Translations under genes and position numbers: made by a program
NCBI GenBank assembly: GCA_017984435.1
Contig: JAGNZK010000025.1
Location: 1-40,603, forward strand
Length of the DNA: 40,603 nucleotides
Source of the DNA: Nitrosomonas sp.
GTDB lineage: Bacteria > Pseudomonadota > Gammaproteobacteria > Burkholderiales > Nitrosomonadaceae
Direction: 5' to 3'
Shown: positions 17,988 through 26,137 of the stretch, one piece after another
Position numbering within the stretch: position 1 is the first letter of the stretch
Layout: the number at the start of each line of letters is the position of its first letter
The notes under the pieces: model-generated
Told to the model about the DNA's origin: nothing
What the model saw: only the letters and a program-made list of their open reading frames with translations
Databases searched by the model: none

Positions 17988-18466
17988 AAGGCGATTTCAT
18001 CGATTTTTATTTGCAAATTGGCCATTTCCAATGCAGCCTGAGCGGATTCCATGCCTTTCTGACTCATGCGGGCGATTGCCTGATCATCGTTATCCGTGGT
18101 TAATATGCCATTGGCGACGGGAATTTCCACTTCCATCTGTGTCAGCATCAAACCGTGCGCAGATTCATTGGCGACAATTTCAAAGTGATAAGTATCACCG
18201 CGAATCACCGCACCTAATGCAATCAGCGCATCAAATTGATCGGATACCGCCATTCTTTTTAGTGCCAATGGAATTTCCAGGGCACCCGGGACGGTTACCA
18301 ACAGTATATTGGAATCCTGCACACCGTTTTTCTTGAGTTCCGCGATACAAGCGCTGAGCAATCCTTCCCCGATATCAATATTAAAACGACTCATAGCAAT
18401 GCCGATGCGCAGATCAGCGCCATCCAGATTGGTTTCAAATTCAAGAACATTGTCATAGTACGGCAT
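17984..18466 (-). CDS. ribH: 6,7-dimethyl-8-ribityllumazine synthase
   Basis: This 160-aa enzyme catalyses the penultimate step of riboflavin synthesis. The motifs GAIE-like [31 protein letters not shown] with the catalytic His in TYHFE, and [18 protein letters not shown] are all present. An AGGAG ribosome site precedes the ATG. It lies between ribBX and nusB. The length is normal for particles made of lumazine synthase. Confidence 0.96.
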   Translation of the reverse strand: MPYYDNVLEFETNLDGADLRIGIAMSRFNIDIGEGLLSACIAELKKNGVQDSNILLVTVPGALEIPLALKRMAVSDQFDALIALGAVIRGDTYHFEIVANESAHGLMLTQMEVEIPVANGILTTDNDDQAIARMSQKGMESAQAALEMANLQIKIDEIAL

Positions 18467-18490
18467 ATCTAACTCCTGTAAGTTTATTTA

Positions 18491-18523
18491 TTGATTGACC
18501 AGTGATCATTTTTGATCAATCAA
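18491..18523 (-). promoter_or_regulatory. hairpin between ribBX and ribH
   Basis: An 11-bp stem with one mismatch (TTGATTGACCA at 18491-18501, TGATCAATCAA at 18513-18523) and an 11-base loop lies 25 bases before ribH. On the minus strand it is followed by AATAAATAAAC rather than a U tract. It is more likely an intercistronic stability or attenuation hairpin than a full terminator. Confidence 0.4.
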
Positions 18524-18533
18524 AATTTAAAGT

Positions 18534-19634
18534 TTATTGCTCGTGCATTTCCACGTAACTGGTTACTTCCAGGCCGAAACCTGCCACACTGGGCATTTTT
18601 CGCGGTGTTGCCATTAGTCGCATTTTTCCTACGCTAAGGTCTTTCAGGATTTGGGCACCAATGCCATGATTACGTAAATCCGTTTTGACAGGGTTAGGAA
18701 AATACGGCTCCTTGAGTTGAATGCGCTCAATCAATTTGGCAGAGCTTTCTTTACGATGGAGTAGAACGATAACCCCCTGCCCCGCTTCTGCGATCATTTT
18801 TATCGCATCATGGATGCTCCAGGAATGCGTATTATCCTGCATATCCAACAAATCAATGACTGATAATGGTTCATGGACACGCACCAATGTTTCTGTTGCT
18901 GGGTTGATTTCGCCTTTCACCAAAGCCAGGTGAGTGGTATTAGCTATTTCATCATGGTAGGCGATGAGCAAAAATTCACCATGCAATGTTTGAATCGTGC
19001 GCTCAGTGACGCGCGTTACCAGACTCTCAGTTTGACTGCGGTATTGAATCAGATCGGCGATTGCACCAATTTTGAGCTGGTGTTTGTTTGCAAATTCGAT
19101 TAAATCAGGCAACCGCGCCATACTGCCATCTTCTTTCAGAATTTCACAAATCACCGAGGCTGCCGTCAAACCGGCCATTCTGGCTAAATCACAACCGGCT
19201 TCGGTATGCCCGGCGCGCACCAATACGCCGCCTTTTTGCGCCATCAGTGGAAAAATATGACCGGGCTGTACAATGTCTTGCGGTTTGGCATCCGCTTTAA
19301 CGGCAACTTGAATGGTACGTGCGCGATCGGCCGCGGAAATACCCGTGGTGACGCCACTGGCTGCTTCAATGGACAGTGTGAAATTGGTCCCCAAGGGCGC
19401 ACGATTGGCGGATACCATTAAAGGTAAATCCAGTTGATGGCATCTTTCTTCGGTCAAAGTCAGACAAATTAATCCACGGCCATGGGTAGCCATAAAGTTG
19501 ATGGCTTCCGCCGTGACAAAATCGGCTGCGAGAACCAAATCCCCTTCATTCTCGCGATCCTCTTCATCGACCAGAATCACCATCTCGCCGTGCTTAAGAT
19601 CGGCAATAATGTCTTGGATGGCACTGATTTTCAT
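18534..19634 (-). CDS. ribB: 3,4-dihydroxy-2-butanone-4-phosphate synthase with inactive GTP cyclohydrolase II-like domain (RibBX type)
   Basis: In this 366-aa protein, residues 1 to about 200 form DHBP synthase: [17 protein letters not shown] (acidic metal/substrate loop), [12 protein letters not shown] and [17 protein letters not shown]. The C-terminal half aligns with GTP cyclohydrolase II. However, the three zinc cysteines and surrounding catalytic motif are replaced ([19 protein letters not shown]), so it should not open GTP. Such RibBX fusions are known in beta- and gammaproteobacteria, where a separate ribA does that step; ribA is not in the window. The start is 34 bases after a palindromic repeat element. 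Confidence 0.93.
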   Translation of the reverse strand: MKISAIQDIIADLKHGEMVILVDEEDRENEGDLVLAADFVTAEAINFMATHGRGLICLTLTEERCHQLDLPLMVSANRAPLGTNFTLSIEAASGVTTGISAADRARTIQVAVKADAKPQDIVQPGHIFPLMAQKGGVLVRAGHTEAGCDLARMAGLTAASVICEILKEDGSMARLPDLIEFANKHQLKIGAIADLIQYRSQTESLVTRVTERTIQTLHGEFLLIAYHDEIANTTHLALVKGEINPATETLVRVHEPLSVIDLLDMQDNTHSWSIHDAIKMIAEAGQGVIVLLHRKESSAKLIERIQLKEPYFPNPVKTDLRNHGIGAQILKDLSVGKMRLMATPRKMPSVAGFGLEVTSYVEMHEQ

Positions 19635-19667
19635 GATTGTTTAACCCTGCTTAATTTTTACATTTTG

Positions 19668-19810
19668 AAGGATGCCTCTAAAAATTTAAAGTTCTAAACA
19701 AAGCAAGGCACGAGCAAAAATGGTGACGCAGCATATAGTTAATATGTGAGGAAGCATTTTTGCGAGTAACGAAGCATTGTAACGAAATTTGGATTTTTAG
19801 AGACATCCTT
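19668..19810. repeat. 143-bp palindromic MITE-like element between ribE and ribBX
   Basis: The ends are inverted repeats: AAGGATGCCTCTAAAAAT at 19668-19685 against the complement of 19793-19810, with one mismatch in 18. The interior is itself an imperfect palindrome (GCAAAAATG against CATTTTTGC) centred on CATATAGTTAATATG. It has no coding capacity. Its right tip supplies two bases of the ribE stop codon. A single-stranded RNA copy would fold into one long hairpin. Confidence 0.75.
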
Positions 19811-20408
19811 AAATGTTTAATAATCTTGCCACATAACGCGCCAACATATCCGTTTCCAGATTGACGCGTATTCCTGGCGCAAGCTCATTCAAAGTGGTCA
19901 TCACCAAAGTATGCGGAATCAGATTAATAGCAAACTCATCCCCCGCAATCTGATTGACCGTCAAGCTGACGCCATTGACTGTGATGGAACCTTTATGGGT
20001 AAGATAGCGCAATATTGACTCTGGTGCTTGAATGATCAAGACAAAACTTTCTCCGATAGGCTCGAATTTAACCACGGTCCCGATCGCATCCACGTGTCCG
20101 CTCACCAAGTGTCCACCCAGTCGATCCGACAAACGCATGGCTTTCTCCAGATTGACACGCATACCGGCTTGATCCAATCCTTGTGTGCAATTCAATGTTT
20201 CCTGCGAAACATCCACTGTAAACAGACCATCCGTCAACGCTGTAACCGTCAGACAAACACCGTTCACCGCGATACTGTCACCGATCAGCACATCGCTCAG
20301 ATCCAATTTTCCGGGGAAAATGCTTAAGGACAACCCATGATCATCATGTTCTTTTATGGGATGAGCCTGCTTTATTTCACCGACCGCTTGTATGATTCCG
20401 GTAAACAT
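19809..20408 (-). CDS. ribE: riboflavin synthase alpha chain
   Basis: This 199-aa enzyme dismutates two 6,7-dimethyl-8-ribityllumazine molecules to riboflavin. It starts with the universal MFTGIIQAVG and contains two homologous lumazine-binding barrels: SIAVNGVCLTVT with LGGHLVSGHVDAIG in the first, and SITVNGVSLTVNQI and IPHTLVMTTL in the second. A CGGAGA ribosome site precedes the ATG. Both ends abut palindromic repeat elements, and the TAA stop overlaps the tip of one of them. Confidence 0.96.
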   Translation of the reverse strand: MFTGIIQAVGEIKQAHPIKEHDDHGLSLSIFPGKLDLSDVLIGDSIAVNGVCLTVTALTDGLFTVDVSQETLNCTQGLDQAGMRVNLEKAMRLSDRLGGHLVSGHVDAIGTVVKFEPIGESFVLIIQAPESILRYLTHKGSITVNGVSLTVNQIAGDEFAINLIPHTLVMTTLNELAPGIRVNLETDMLARYVARLLNI

Positions 20409-20438
20409 TCAAATATTCTCCGACCTGTTCGGGTATAG

Positions 20439-20577
20439 CAGGCCGTTGAAAAACGTTTTCGAGGCAGCCGATCCAGGCAAAAACAGGCGAAAAAGCGCAG
20501 TTTATGCGTGATAAATGAGCATTTTGAGCCTGTTTTTAACATAGTAGCGGCAACACAGATAGTTTTTCAACGGCCTG
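20439..20577. repeat. 139-bp palindromic element with 16-bp perfect inverted ends
   Basis: CAGGCCGTTGAAAAAC (20439-20454) is repeated perfectly inverted as GTTTTTCAACGGCCTG (20562-20577). The interior contains CAGGCAAAAACAGGCG against GCCTGTTTTT, so the whole element can fold. It is non-coding and unlike the 19668-19810 element. It lies 30 bases upstream of the ribE start, inside the probable ribE leader or promoter region. Between it and tRNA-Arg (20578-20733) no gene was recognised. Confidence 0.75.
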
Positions 20578-20733
20578 ATAGCGTGAATGATAGGATATGC
20601 CGCAGTGAATTGGAATCGATATGACGTGCAAACTGGGAATCTTATGCTCCTACAGCGTATAACTTGATGAGCATTCAAGCGAGAAAATGACCCTGAGAAA
20701 ATCAAAAACGGTTATTAAAAGAATCCGCTTGTT

Positions 20734-20810
20734 TGGCGCGCCCAACACGATTCGAACGTGCGACCCCCGCCTTCGGAGGGCGGTACTCTATCCAGCTGAG
20801 CTATGGGCGC
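20734..20810 (-). tRNA. tRNA-Arg (CCG)
   Basis: On the minus strand the acceptor stem GCGCCCA pairs with TGGGCGC, then G and encoded CCA. The D arm is AGCTCAGCTGGATAGAGTA, and the anticodon stem CCGCC/GGCGG encloses loop CTCCGAA (anticodon CCG). The T arm contains GTTCGAATC. The length of 77 nt is normal. Confidence 0.97.
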
Positions 20811-20933
20811 GTTGATGAACAAGACTGTCAATAGCATTTACCGGTCGACAGGATAACTGCTTTTATAGCGCTCGTCCAACTTGGATTGCCTTGGTATTAC
20901 TTGTGCATAGCACGACAAATTGAAAATCTTGGA

Positions 20934-22226
20934 TTACTCAGGATTTTTTGTTTCTGTGTCTGCCAAAGCGGGAAAAATTTTGACGGTTTTTACCACCCGA
21001 TTCTTAGTTTGAATAATTTCCATCGGATAGCCGGCGATATTAAGCCCGATACCTGCTTCCGGAATATCCTGAAAATGTTCCACTATCAGACCATTCAAGG
21101 TTTTAGGGCCATCCAGGGGAAACTGGAAATCGAGCTTGCGATTTAATTCACGTAACAAAGTGCTTCCTTCGACAACAATACTGCCATCTTCCTGTTGCAG
21201 AAAGGCGTTGGTTTGTGTGGGGGCATGTGTCGTAAACTCTCCAATAATTTCTTCTAAAATATCCTCCAGCGTAACCAAGCCCATCCATTCACCATATTCA
21301 TCAACCACCAGACCAACTCTTTTCTGATTTTCTTGAAATAGCTGCAGTTGAGAAAATAATGGCGTGCCCGAGGGGATGAAATAAGGTTTCCGCATCACTT
21401 TCTCCAGGGCTTCTGCTGTTATCTTGCCATTTTGCATCTGATTCAACACCTTGCGTACATGAACAATACCGACAATGTTGTCCATGCGTTCACGATAAAT
21501 GGGTAAGCGCGTGTGGTGACAAGTCAATAACTGTGCGTGGATCACATCATCATCCGCATCCAAATCAATCGCTTCGATCTGGTTACGCGGCACGATGACG
21601 TCATCGACTGTAATGGTTTCAAGATCAAATAAGTTCAACAGCATGCTTTGATGTTTATGCTGTATGAAATGACCACCTTCCAATACCAGCGTCTTAAGTT
21701 CTTCCGTGCTTATTTTTTGTTCAAGCTCGCCTTTCTTGGGTTTCAATCGAAATAGAATCAGTAATCCACTGACAAACAAATTAACGAACCATACGATGGG
21801 GTAACAAATGATTAATAAAGGTGTCAGCACATAGCTGGCTGCTAAAGCAATACGTTCCGGGTAGGCGGCTGCGATGACTTTTGGGGTAATTTCACTAAAC
21901 ACCAGAATAGCAAAGGTAATGGCTATTGTTCCCATGAACAATGCAAACTCATCATGGGCAAAAAAAGTAGCAATAATGACAGCGACCAATGTTGCAGAAG
22001 CCGTGTTCAGTAGATTGTTACCCAGTAAAATGACACCCAGTAATCGATCCGTGTTATCGAGCAACTTTACGGTTAACCGGGCACCACGGTGGCCTTGCTT
22101 GGCCAGATGCCGCAAGCGATAGCGGTTAATCGCCATCATGCTGGTTTCAGATAAGGAAAAGAAGCCTGACAGAATCAATAAAAACACCAATGCAATCAGC
22201 ATGATGTGCAGCGGCATGTCTTCCAA
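20934..22226 (-). CDS. CNNM/HlyC-CorC family membrane protein (DUF21, CBS, CorC domains)
   Basis: This 430-aa inner-membrane protein has an N-terminal DUF21 domain with SGFFSLSETSMMAINRYRLRHLAKQG (about 20-45) and GNNLLNTASATLVAVIIATFFA. A CBS pair follows (VPRNQIEAIDLDADDDVIHAQLL; VDEYGEWMGLVTLEDILEEIIGE). The C-terminal CorC domain (about 345-425) has VVEGSTLLRELNRKLDFQFP. Relatives act in magnesium/cobalt efflux or homeostasis. Translation may begin with TTG at 22226 (AAGGTG at good spacing) or ATG at 22217. No partner gene is adjacent. Confidence 0.92.
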   Translation of the reverse strand: MEDMPLHIMLIALVFLLILSGFFSLSETSMMAINRYRLRHLAKQGHRGARLTVKLLDNTDRLLGVILLGNNLLNTASATLVAVIIATFFAHDEFALFMGTIAITFAILVFSEITPKVIAAAYPERIALAASYVLTPLLIICYPIVWFVNLFVSGLLILFRLKPKKGELEQKISTEELKTLVLEGGHFIQHKHQSMLLNLFDLETITVDDVIVPRNQIEAIDLDADDDVIHAQLLTCHHTRLPIYRERMDNIVGIVHVRKVLNQMQNGKITAEALEKVMRKPYFIPSGTPLFSQLQLFQENQKRVGLVVDEYGEWMGLVTLEDILEEIIGEFTTHAPTQTNAFLQQEDGSIVVEGSTLLRELNRKLDFQFPLDGPKTLNGLIVEHFQDIPEAGIGLNIAGYPMEIIQTKNRVVKTVKIFPALADTETKNPE

Positions 22227-22384
22227 AGAACACCTTTATATAATGTGATGAAAATGATTAAAACGGATAGTTGTATATTTTGGATTCAAACAAATGTTTG
22301 TCAACAGGAAAATGTTGATTGTACAGATAGATATTTTTCTCAGAATTGATTGGATGATTTTTATCTTTGGTAGTCATTAAACTT

Positions 22385-22415
22385 TGCCAATGGGACTTGA
22401 GTCAACCCATTGGCA
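22385..22415 (-). terminator. stem-loop downstream of the P-loop-like gene
   Basis: A perfect 10-bp inverted repeat (TGCCAATGGG 22385-22394, CCCATTGGCA 22406-22415) with an 11-base loop lies 60 bases after the stop of the gene at 22475. On the minus strand it is followed by AAGTTTAATG, a weak U stretch. It is a candidate terminator. The rest of 22227-22474 shows no gene. Confidence 0.5.
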
Positions 22416-22474
22416 GTAGGTGTGCAACAGAGTGCAGTGGTAGAGCGCAAGATATGGAAGGAATAGGTGTCGTT

Positions 22475-23593
22475 TTATAAATGGTGATATTCACGGGATG
22501 TCATTGTATGCTGCTCCCAACTTGCCAGCATATTCTGTATGGATGGCATTTGCACAGGAGGGATCTGCAATACATCGACGATGGTCTGAGAACTCAGCGC
22601 TGTTTGATCTAAAACAGGCAATCCAGCGGCATCTACCGCTTCAATGATCGCCAGGGGAGAAGTCGTCAAGCGACCGCTGATTGCTGTTACCGGTAGTTTT
22701 TTACGTTTTAGGTATTCGACCCCTGATGCTGCATCCGCAACATCATCTGCTGCAAGAATCACGCTATCCACAATTTTTGCAAACACCCGCGAATTTAGTA
22801 AAGCGGCTGTTTCGCTCTGTAACAAACCATCAGCTATCTGAATGACAATCGCATCCACTCTGACCACACTCAAATGGGTAACCAGTACTTCTATAATATG
22901 ATCAATCTGTTCCGGTGTAGCGAGGTATGTCGATGGAAAACCTGCATGAGTAAAATCCAAGGTTAATTTAGCGCCAGCCTCTGTCATCAACTCAGCATCC
23001 TTCGCTGAGCCAGTGCCCGTCACCTTGGCGACGCCTACTGTATATCCTGCGTTGGTCAGGCCACGAATCATGGTTGCCGCTGTAGTGGTTTGATCGGCAG
23101 TCACTGTCGTGCCAACCACAGAGACTGTATAAGGGTGAGGAAATAGACTCATCAGTTTAGGTAAGGCCGTATCTTTTAAATTGATTCGCTTTCCATTGCT
23201 ATCCGCTAACAAGCCGATAGGTTGAATACTGGCAGGCATTTTTACATTTGCATGCGGGCGATTCGTACGTGCTGCGATACCTCCCGCTGTCACCAGATTG
23301 CATGATCCCAAATCTTTGGGGACCTGAGCTTCAAACTGATTCGGCGTATAGTGGTGGCCGTAGCACACGATAATTTCGTCCCCAGTAAACAAAGCGGAAC
23401 ATCGGCCATGTGTTAACTCTAATCCAGCAGGGTAGCCTGTCTTTGTCACTTTCGCCAGTAGCATATCCCCGGCATTAGGAATAATATCGTCTTCCTGCAA
23501 CAAAGCCGCTACCGATTCCGGTTTTAGATTGCGCGAGGTATAAGCTACTTTGGCATTCAATATGCGCTCTTGGCTAATGGGTGAAATGTTCAT
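22475..23593 (-). CDS. SIMIBI/DUF1611-like P-loop protein lacking the Walker lysine
   Basis: This 372-aa soluble protein shows two parts. Residues 1 to about 130 include a beta-rich stretch (PNAGDMLLAKVTKTGYPAGL). Residues about 155-340 resemble a P-loop fold like DUF1611 or dethiobiotin synthetase: VSVVGTTVTADQTTTAATMI, then NAGYTVGVAKVTGTGSAKD, and DAIVIQIADG as a Walker B-like strand. The P loop reads G161-T-T-V-T-A-D-Q-T-T, where G-K-T would be expected, so ordinary nucleotide hydrolysis is doubtful. Family assignment is by pattern only. AAGGAA precedes the ATG. It lies after the cupredoxin-propeller and 58-aa genes, separated from them by a terminator-like hairpin. Confidence 0.6.
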   Translation of the reverse strand: MNISPISQERILNAKVAYTSRNLKPESVAALLQEDDIIPNAGDMLLAKVTKTGYPAGLELTHGRCSALFTGDEIIVCYGHHYTPNQFEAQVPKDLGSCNLVTAGGIAARTNRPHANVKMPASIQPIGLLADSNGKRINLKDTALPKLMSLFPHPYTVSVVGTTVTADQTTTAATMIRGLTNAGYTVGVAKVTGTGSAKDAELMTEAGAKLTLDFTHAGFPSTYLATPEQIDHIIEVLVTHLSVVRVDAIVIQIADGLLQSETAALLNSRVFAKIVDSVILAADDVADAASGVEYLKRKKLPVTAISGRLTTSPLAIIEAVDAAGLPVLDQTALSSQTIVDVLQIPPVQMPSIQNMLASWEQHTMTSREYHHL

Positions 23594-23641
23594 TTTTAAT
23601 TCCTTTATCTATGCGCGTTAGAAAATAATGGTAGCTCTTCT

Positions 23642-23673
23642 AAAAACTAGAAGGGAGCGATTAACGCCCCCTT
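23642..23673 (-). terminator. terminator or attenuator after the 58-aa gene
   Basis: A 9-bp stem with one mismatch (AAGGGAGCG at 23651-23659, CGCCCCCTT at 23665-23673) has a 5-base loop. On the minus strand it is followed after a few bases by TTTTT (23642-23646). It lies 13 bases beyond the 58-aa gene stop and would end or reduce transcription before the gene at 23593. Confidence 0.6.
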
Positions 23674-23685
23674 TCTTATTCAGTG

Positions 23686-23862
23686 CTAACTCAGAACACT
23701 CACATCATTCCAGCTAATTTGATCAGGTTGCACATTCTCTAGCGTGACGAATGCATCAGGCCAAAAGTCTACGATGAGTCTTGCACCATTCTGATGGCTA
23801 CCAGTAACAAGACTCGTCAGATGATCCACTGAAGTTAAGCCAAGACCAGTATCAAATCTCAT
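23686..23862 (-). CDS. 58-aa protein resembling an RTX-type C-terminal segment
   Basis: The protein begins MRFDTGLGLTSVDHLTSLV and ends DFWPDAFVTLENVQPDQISWNDVSVLS in one frame. The pattern of ValVal-Asp-Phe, Thr-Leu-Glu-Asn-Val, two to four residues and Asp-Val-Ser near the end resembles the C-terminal non-catalytic segment of hemolysin-type (RTX) exported proteins; here it stands alone. The start at 23862 was chosen because CAGGAAAAG precedes it. An upstream ATG at 23946 would add 28 residues without a ribosome site. It lies 99 bases after the cupredoxin-propeller gene, probably in the same transcript. Function unknown. Confidence 0.55.
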   Translation of the reverse strand: MRFDTGLGLTSVDHLTSLVTGSHQNGARLIVDFWPDAFVTLENVQPDQISWNDVSVLS

Positions 23863-23961
23863 TGTCTTTTCCTGATAACTATAATTAAATCGAGGTAAAA
23901 CAGTGCTATAAATTATGAAGCCCTGCCGAACACCGTTTATATCCATCTTTTATCAATTGAA

Positions 23962-25797
23962 TTAATTAATCGGATTACGTTGCGCCGATGTCAATTGATT
24001 GCTCCATTCAGCAGGTAGATTCTGGACCCAGCCGTTATAAACCAACGGAATCGGTAGAATGCCTTGTCCCCCCATGCCTGGATTGCCGGTTATCGTGGCA
24101 TCCTTGAGTGTTGTACCGGCAGAAAAGAGTCCCACCTTACCTACAATCTTGGCATCGGATGGATTTCCGTCACCGTTTGGATCAGGATCGACCACTAACA
24201 ATCGGTTAGAGAATTTGCTGGCAACATACGCATAGTAGCCCCCCCCTTTTTTTGCGCCATATTGCACACCGTGGCAACCGGGATCACATGGCAGCATCGC
24301 AACTACCTCATCGGTGGTTGCTAAACCCGGTCTCGTGTCAACAACGGTAATCGTACCTGTGAGCGTATTGGCTGTAACCATATTTTTCCCATTGGGGGAA
24401 ACAGGCGTTTGAATCGGTAGTGCGCCTACAGGTCCGGAAATGACGCCTGATACTGGATTGTAATGTTCGATCAGGTTGATATGTTTGATGACATGATGTG
24501 TATCCATATCGATAACCGCGATTGTGCTATCCAGTAGACTGGCAACGTAATATTTGCTGGCATCCGGCATCATGCCTGTAGCTATCGGATGACTAAATGG
24601 GCCACTTACCGGCAAAATGGCTTCAATCGTATTAGTCTTGAAATTATATTGCGTACTGTCGTCTGAAAGGACGTTTGGCGTTACCATGGTCTTGGCGTCA
24701 TGACTCATCCAATGCGCATGAGCATTGCCTCGTCCAATATCTATCCGGCGCAGTACATTGGTTGCAAGTGGAGCCAGCTCCATGACGGAATCTGTCCGTG
24801 TATCGCCGTTATTGGTGATGTGAAGTCGATCGCTATCGGTCAAAGTCATCACATGCGCGGGTGCTTCACCTACAGACACATTGCGGATGAGTGCCCCCGT
24901 TTCACGATTATAAACAGTCAGTTTCTTGTCAAACCATTGTGTCGCATAAATGACGGTTTGATTTTTGTCTGTCCACATATTGTGTGCGTTGTTCATGTTA
25001 ATTGATGGTAAAGCCACTTTACGTTTCACTTGCCATGTGGAACCATCTACTGCTGATATCGTTCCCGGTTTTGATTTTCCTGATGTGGTCTCAAACTGAG
25101 TGGCTACCCATACTTCGCCGACAGCAGGTGTTGTTGGTTTTTTGAGAGCTTCCAGTGTTATGTCATTTCCATAGCGTGCATTTAGCACGGCTGGTAGATT
25201 AACGACACCGATATCTATACGTACATCAACATTGGGATAGGTAACATGCCAAGGGCTATTACTTGCATAGTTTTGCCAGTTAGCAGGATTGGTTGCAATA
25301 AAGAAAGTTCGTAACAAACGTGTTGCCAGATCGCTACTTGTTGGAACAGTAATGCCATTGATTAAACTGATCGAGGATCCGAGATCCAGGCCACTTGTTT
25401 TTGGATCATCGACAATCACTGCACCAAACATATAAGGATGGATACTGCAGGTGAAAACATATAAACCGGGTGTTGTCAGCGTTACATCATCGCCACCTTT
25501 CCGGGGTTCGGTATTAAAGGGCATGTTGGCGGCCCCGGTTGGATAGATCAAACTGGTTCTCGTATGCACCGTATTGGAATTGCCGGAAAACTTGACGCGC
25601 ACACCCGGTGAGGCAATCGCAATAGAACGATTACCCGCAACGGCTGTTCCGGTATCGAACCAACGTCCTGGGTTATCTGTCAGTTCAAATTTGACTTCGT
25701 TGTCACCAGCAGAAGCGTTGCTAACAGATAAAGTTAAGATCGCTGAGGAATAAACCGTCAAGCCCACAATCTTTTTAATAAAATTTGTATCAAACAT
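23962..25797 (-). CDS. secreted cupredoxin fused to a YVTN-type beta-propeller
   Basis: This 611-aa exported protein has a signal peptide of about 1-30 (ending SNASA-GD). Residues about 31-130 form a plastocyanin/amicyanin-like cupredoxin with a complete type 1 copper site: H78 in NTVHTRT and C117-S-I-H120-P-Y-M123. Residues about 225-545 are YVTN-like propeller repeats (VIYATQWFDKKLTVYN; YYVASLLDSTIAVID; MVTANTLTGTITVVD; YAYVASKFSNRLLVVD). Histidines recur at the blade starts: H272, H315, H360/H362, H403, H509. Only the electron-transfer-type copper site is certain. The substrate is unknown. AAGGAGGG precedes the ATG. Confidence 0.85.
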   Translation of the reverse strand: MFDTNFIKKIVGLTVYSSAILTLSVSNASAGDNEVKFELTDNPGRWFDTGTAVAGNRSIAIASPGVRVKFSGNSNTVHTRTSLIYPTGAANMPFNTEPRKGGDDVTLTTPGLYVFTCSIHPYMFGAVIVDDPKTSGLDLGSSISLINGITVPTSSDLATRLLRTFFIATNPANWQNYASNSPWHVTYPNVDVRIDIGVVNLPAVLNARYGNDITLEALKKPTTPAVGEVWVATQFETTSGKSKPGTISAVDGSTWQVKRKVALPSINMNNAHNMWTDKNQTVIYATQWFDKKLTVYNRETGALIRNVSVGEAPAHVMTLTDSDRLHITNNGDTRTDSVMELAPLATNVLRRIDIGRGNAHAHWMSHDAKTMVTPNVLSDDSTQYNFKTNTIEAILPVSGPFSHPIATGMMPDASKYYVASLLDSTIAVIDMDTHHVIKHINLIEHYNPVSGVISGPVGALPIQTPVSPNGKNMVTANTLTGTITVVDTRPGLATTDEVVAMLPCDPGCHGVQYGAKKGGGYYAYVASKFSNRLLVVDPDPNGDGNPSDAKIVGKVGLFSAGTTLKDATITGNPGMGGQGILPIPLVYNGWVQNLPAEWSNQLTSAQRNPIN

Positions 25798-25996
25798 TCA
25801 ATGCCCTCCTTGATTAACACTAATGATTTCTAACTTGTACTCACTCAATTAAGCTATTGTCGGAATAATGAGTTTTCCTGATAAATTAAGACGTATCAAC
25901 GCTAAATTTTTTCTTGTATTAATTAATAATAATTTTCGATTTGTACTACTTAGTTGCATCATTGCTACGGTATAACTGAGTTTTGCTTGTTTCATG

Positions 25997-26131
25997 TCAC
26001 CGGCCAGCCACCTTGCACATGATCATTCTTCCGAGTAACTTTCCGATGCGATTGGATTCACAATCATCGGCCATTTCGGCCGCCGCTTGTAAACTCAGCA
26101 GCGGTCTCGGCAAAGTGTCTTTGACGCCCAT
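25997..26131 (-). CDS. possible 44-aa ORF or gene remnant
   Basis: ATG at 26131 opens MGVKDTLPRPLLSLQAAAEM followed by ADDCESNRIGKLLGRMIMCK and ends VAGR. The patch is richer in G and C than its surroundings, which suggests it was once or still is coding. It has no clear ribosome site and no recognised family, and it could be the tail of a lost gene. Confidence 0.25.
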   Translation of the reverse strand: MGVKDTLPRPLLSLQAAAEMADDCESNRIGKLLGRMIMCKVAGR

Positions 26132-26137
26132 ATCTGT

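Noticed and set aside
20409-20733. FMN riboswitch before ribE
   Set aside because: The conserved RFN-element core was looked for on the minus strand and not found; the space is taken by a palindromic repeat.
23946-23946. Longer start for the 58-aa protein (86 residues)
   Set aside because: No ribosome site precedes 23946, whereas CAGGAAAAG precedes the ATG at 23862.
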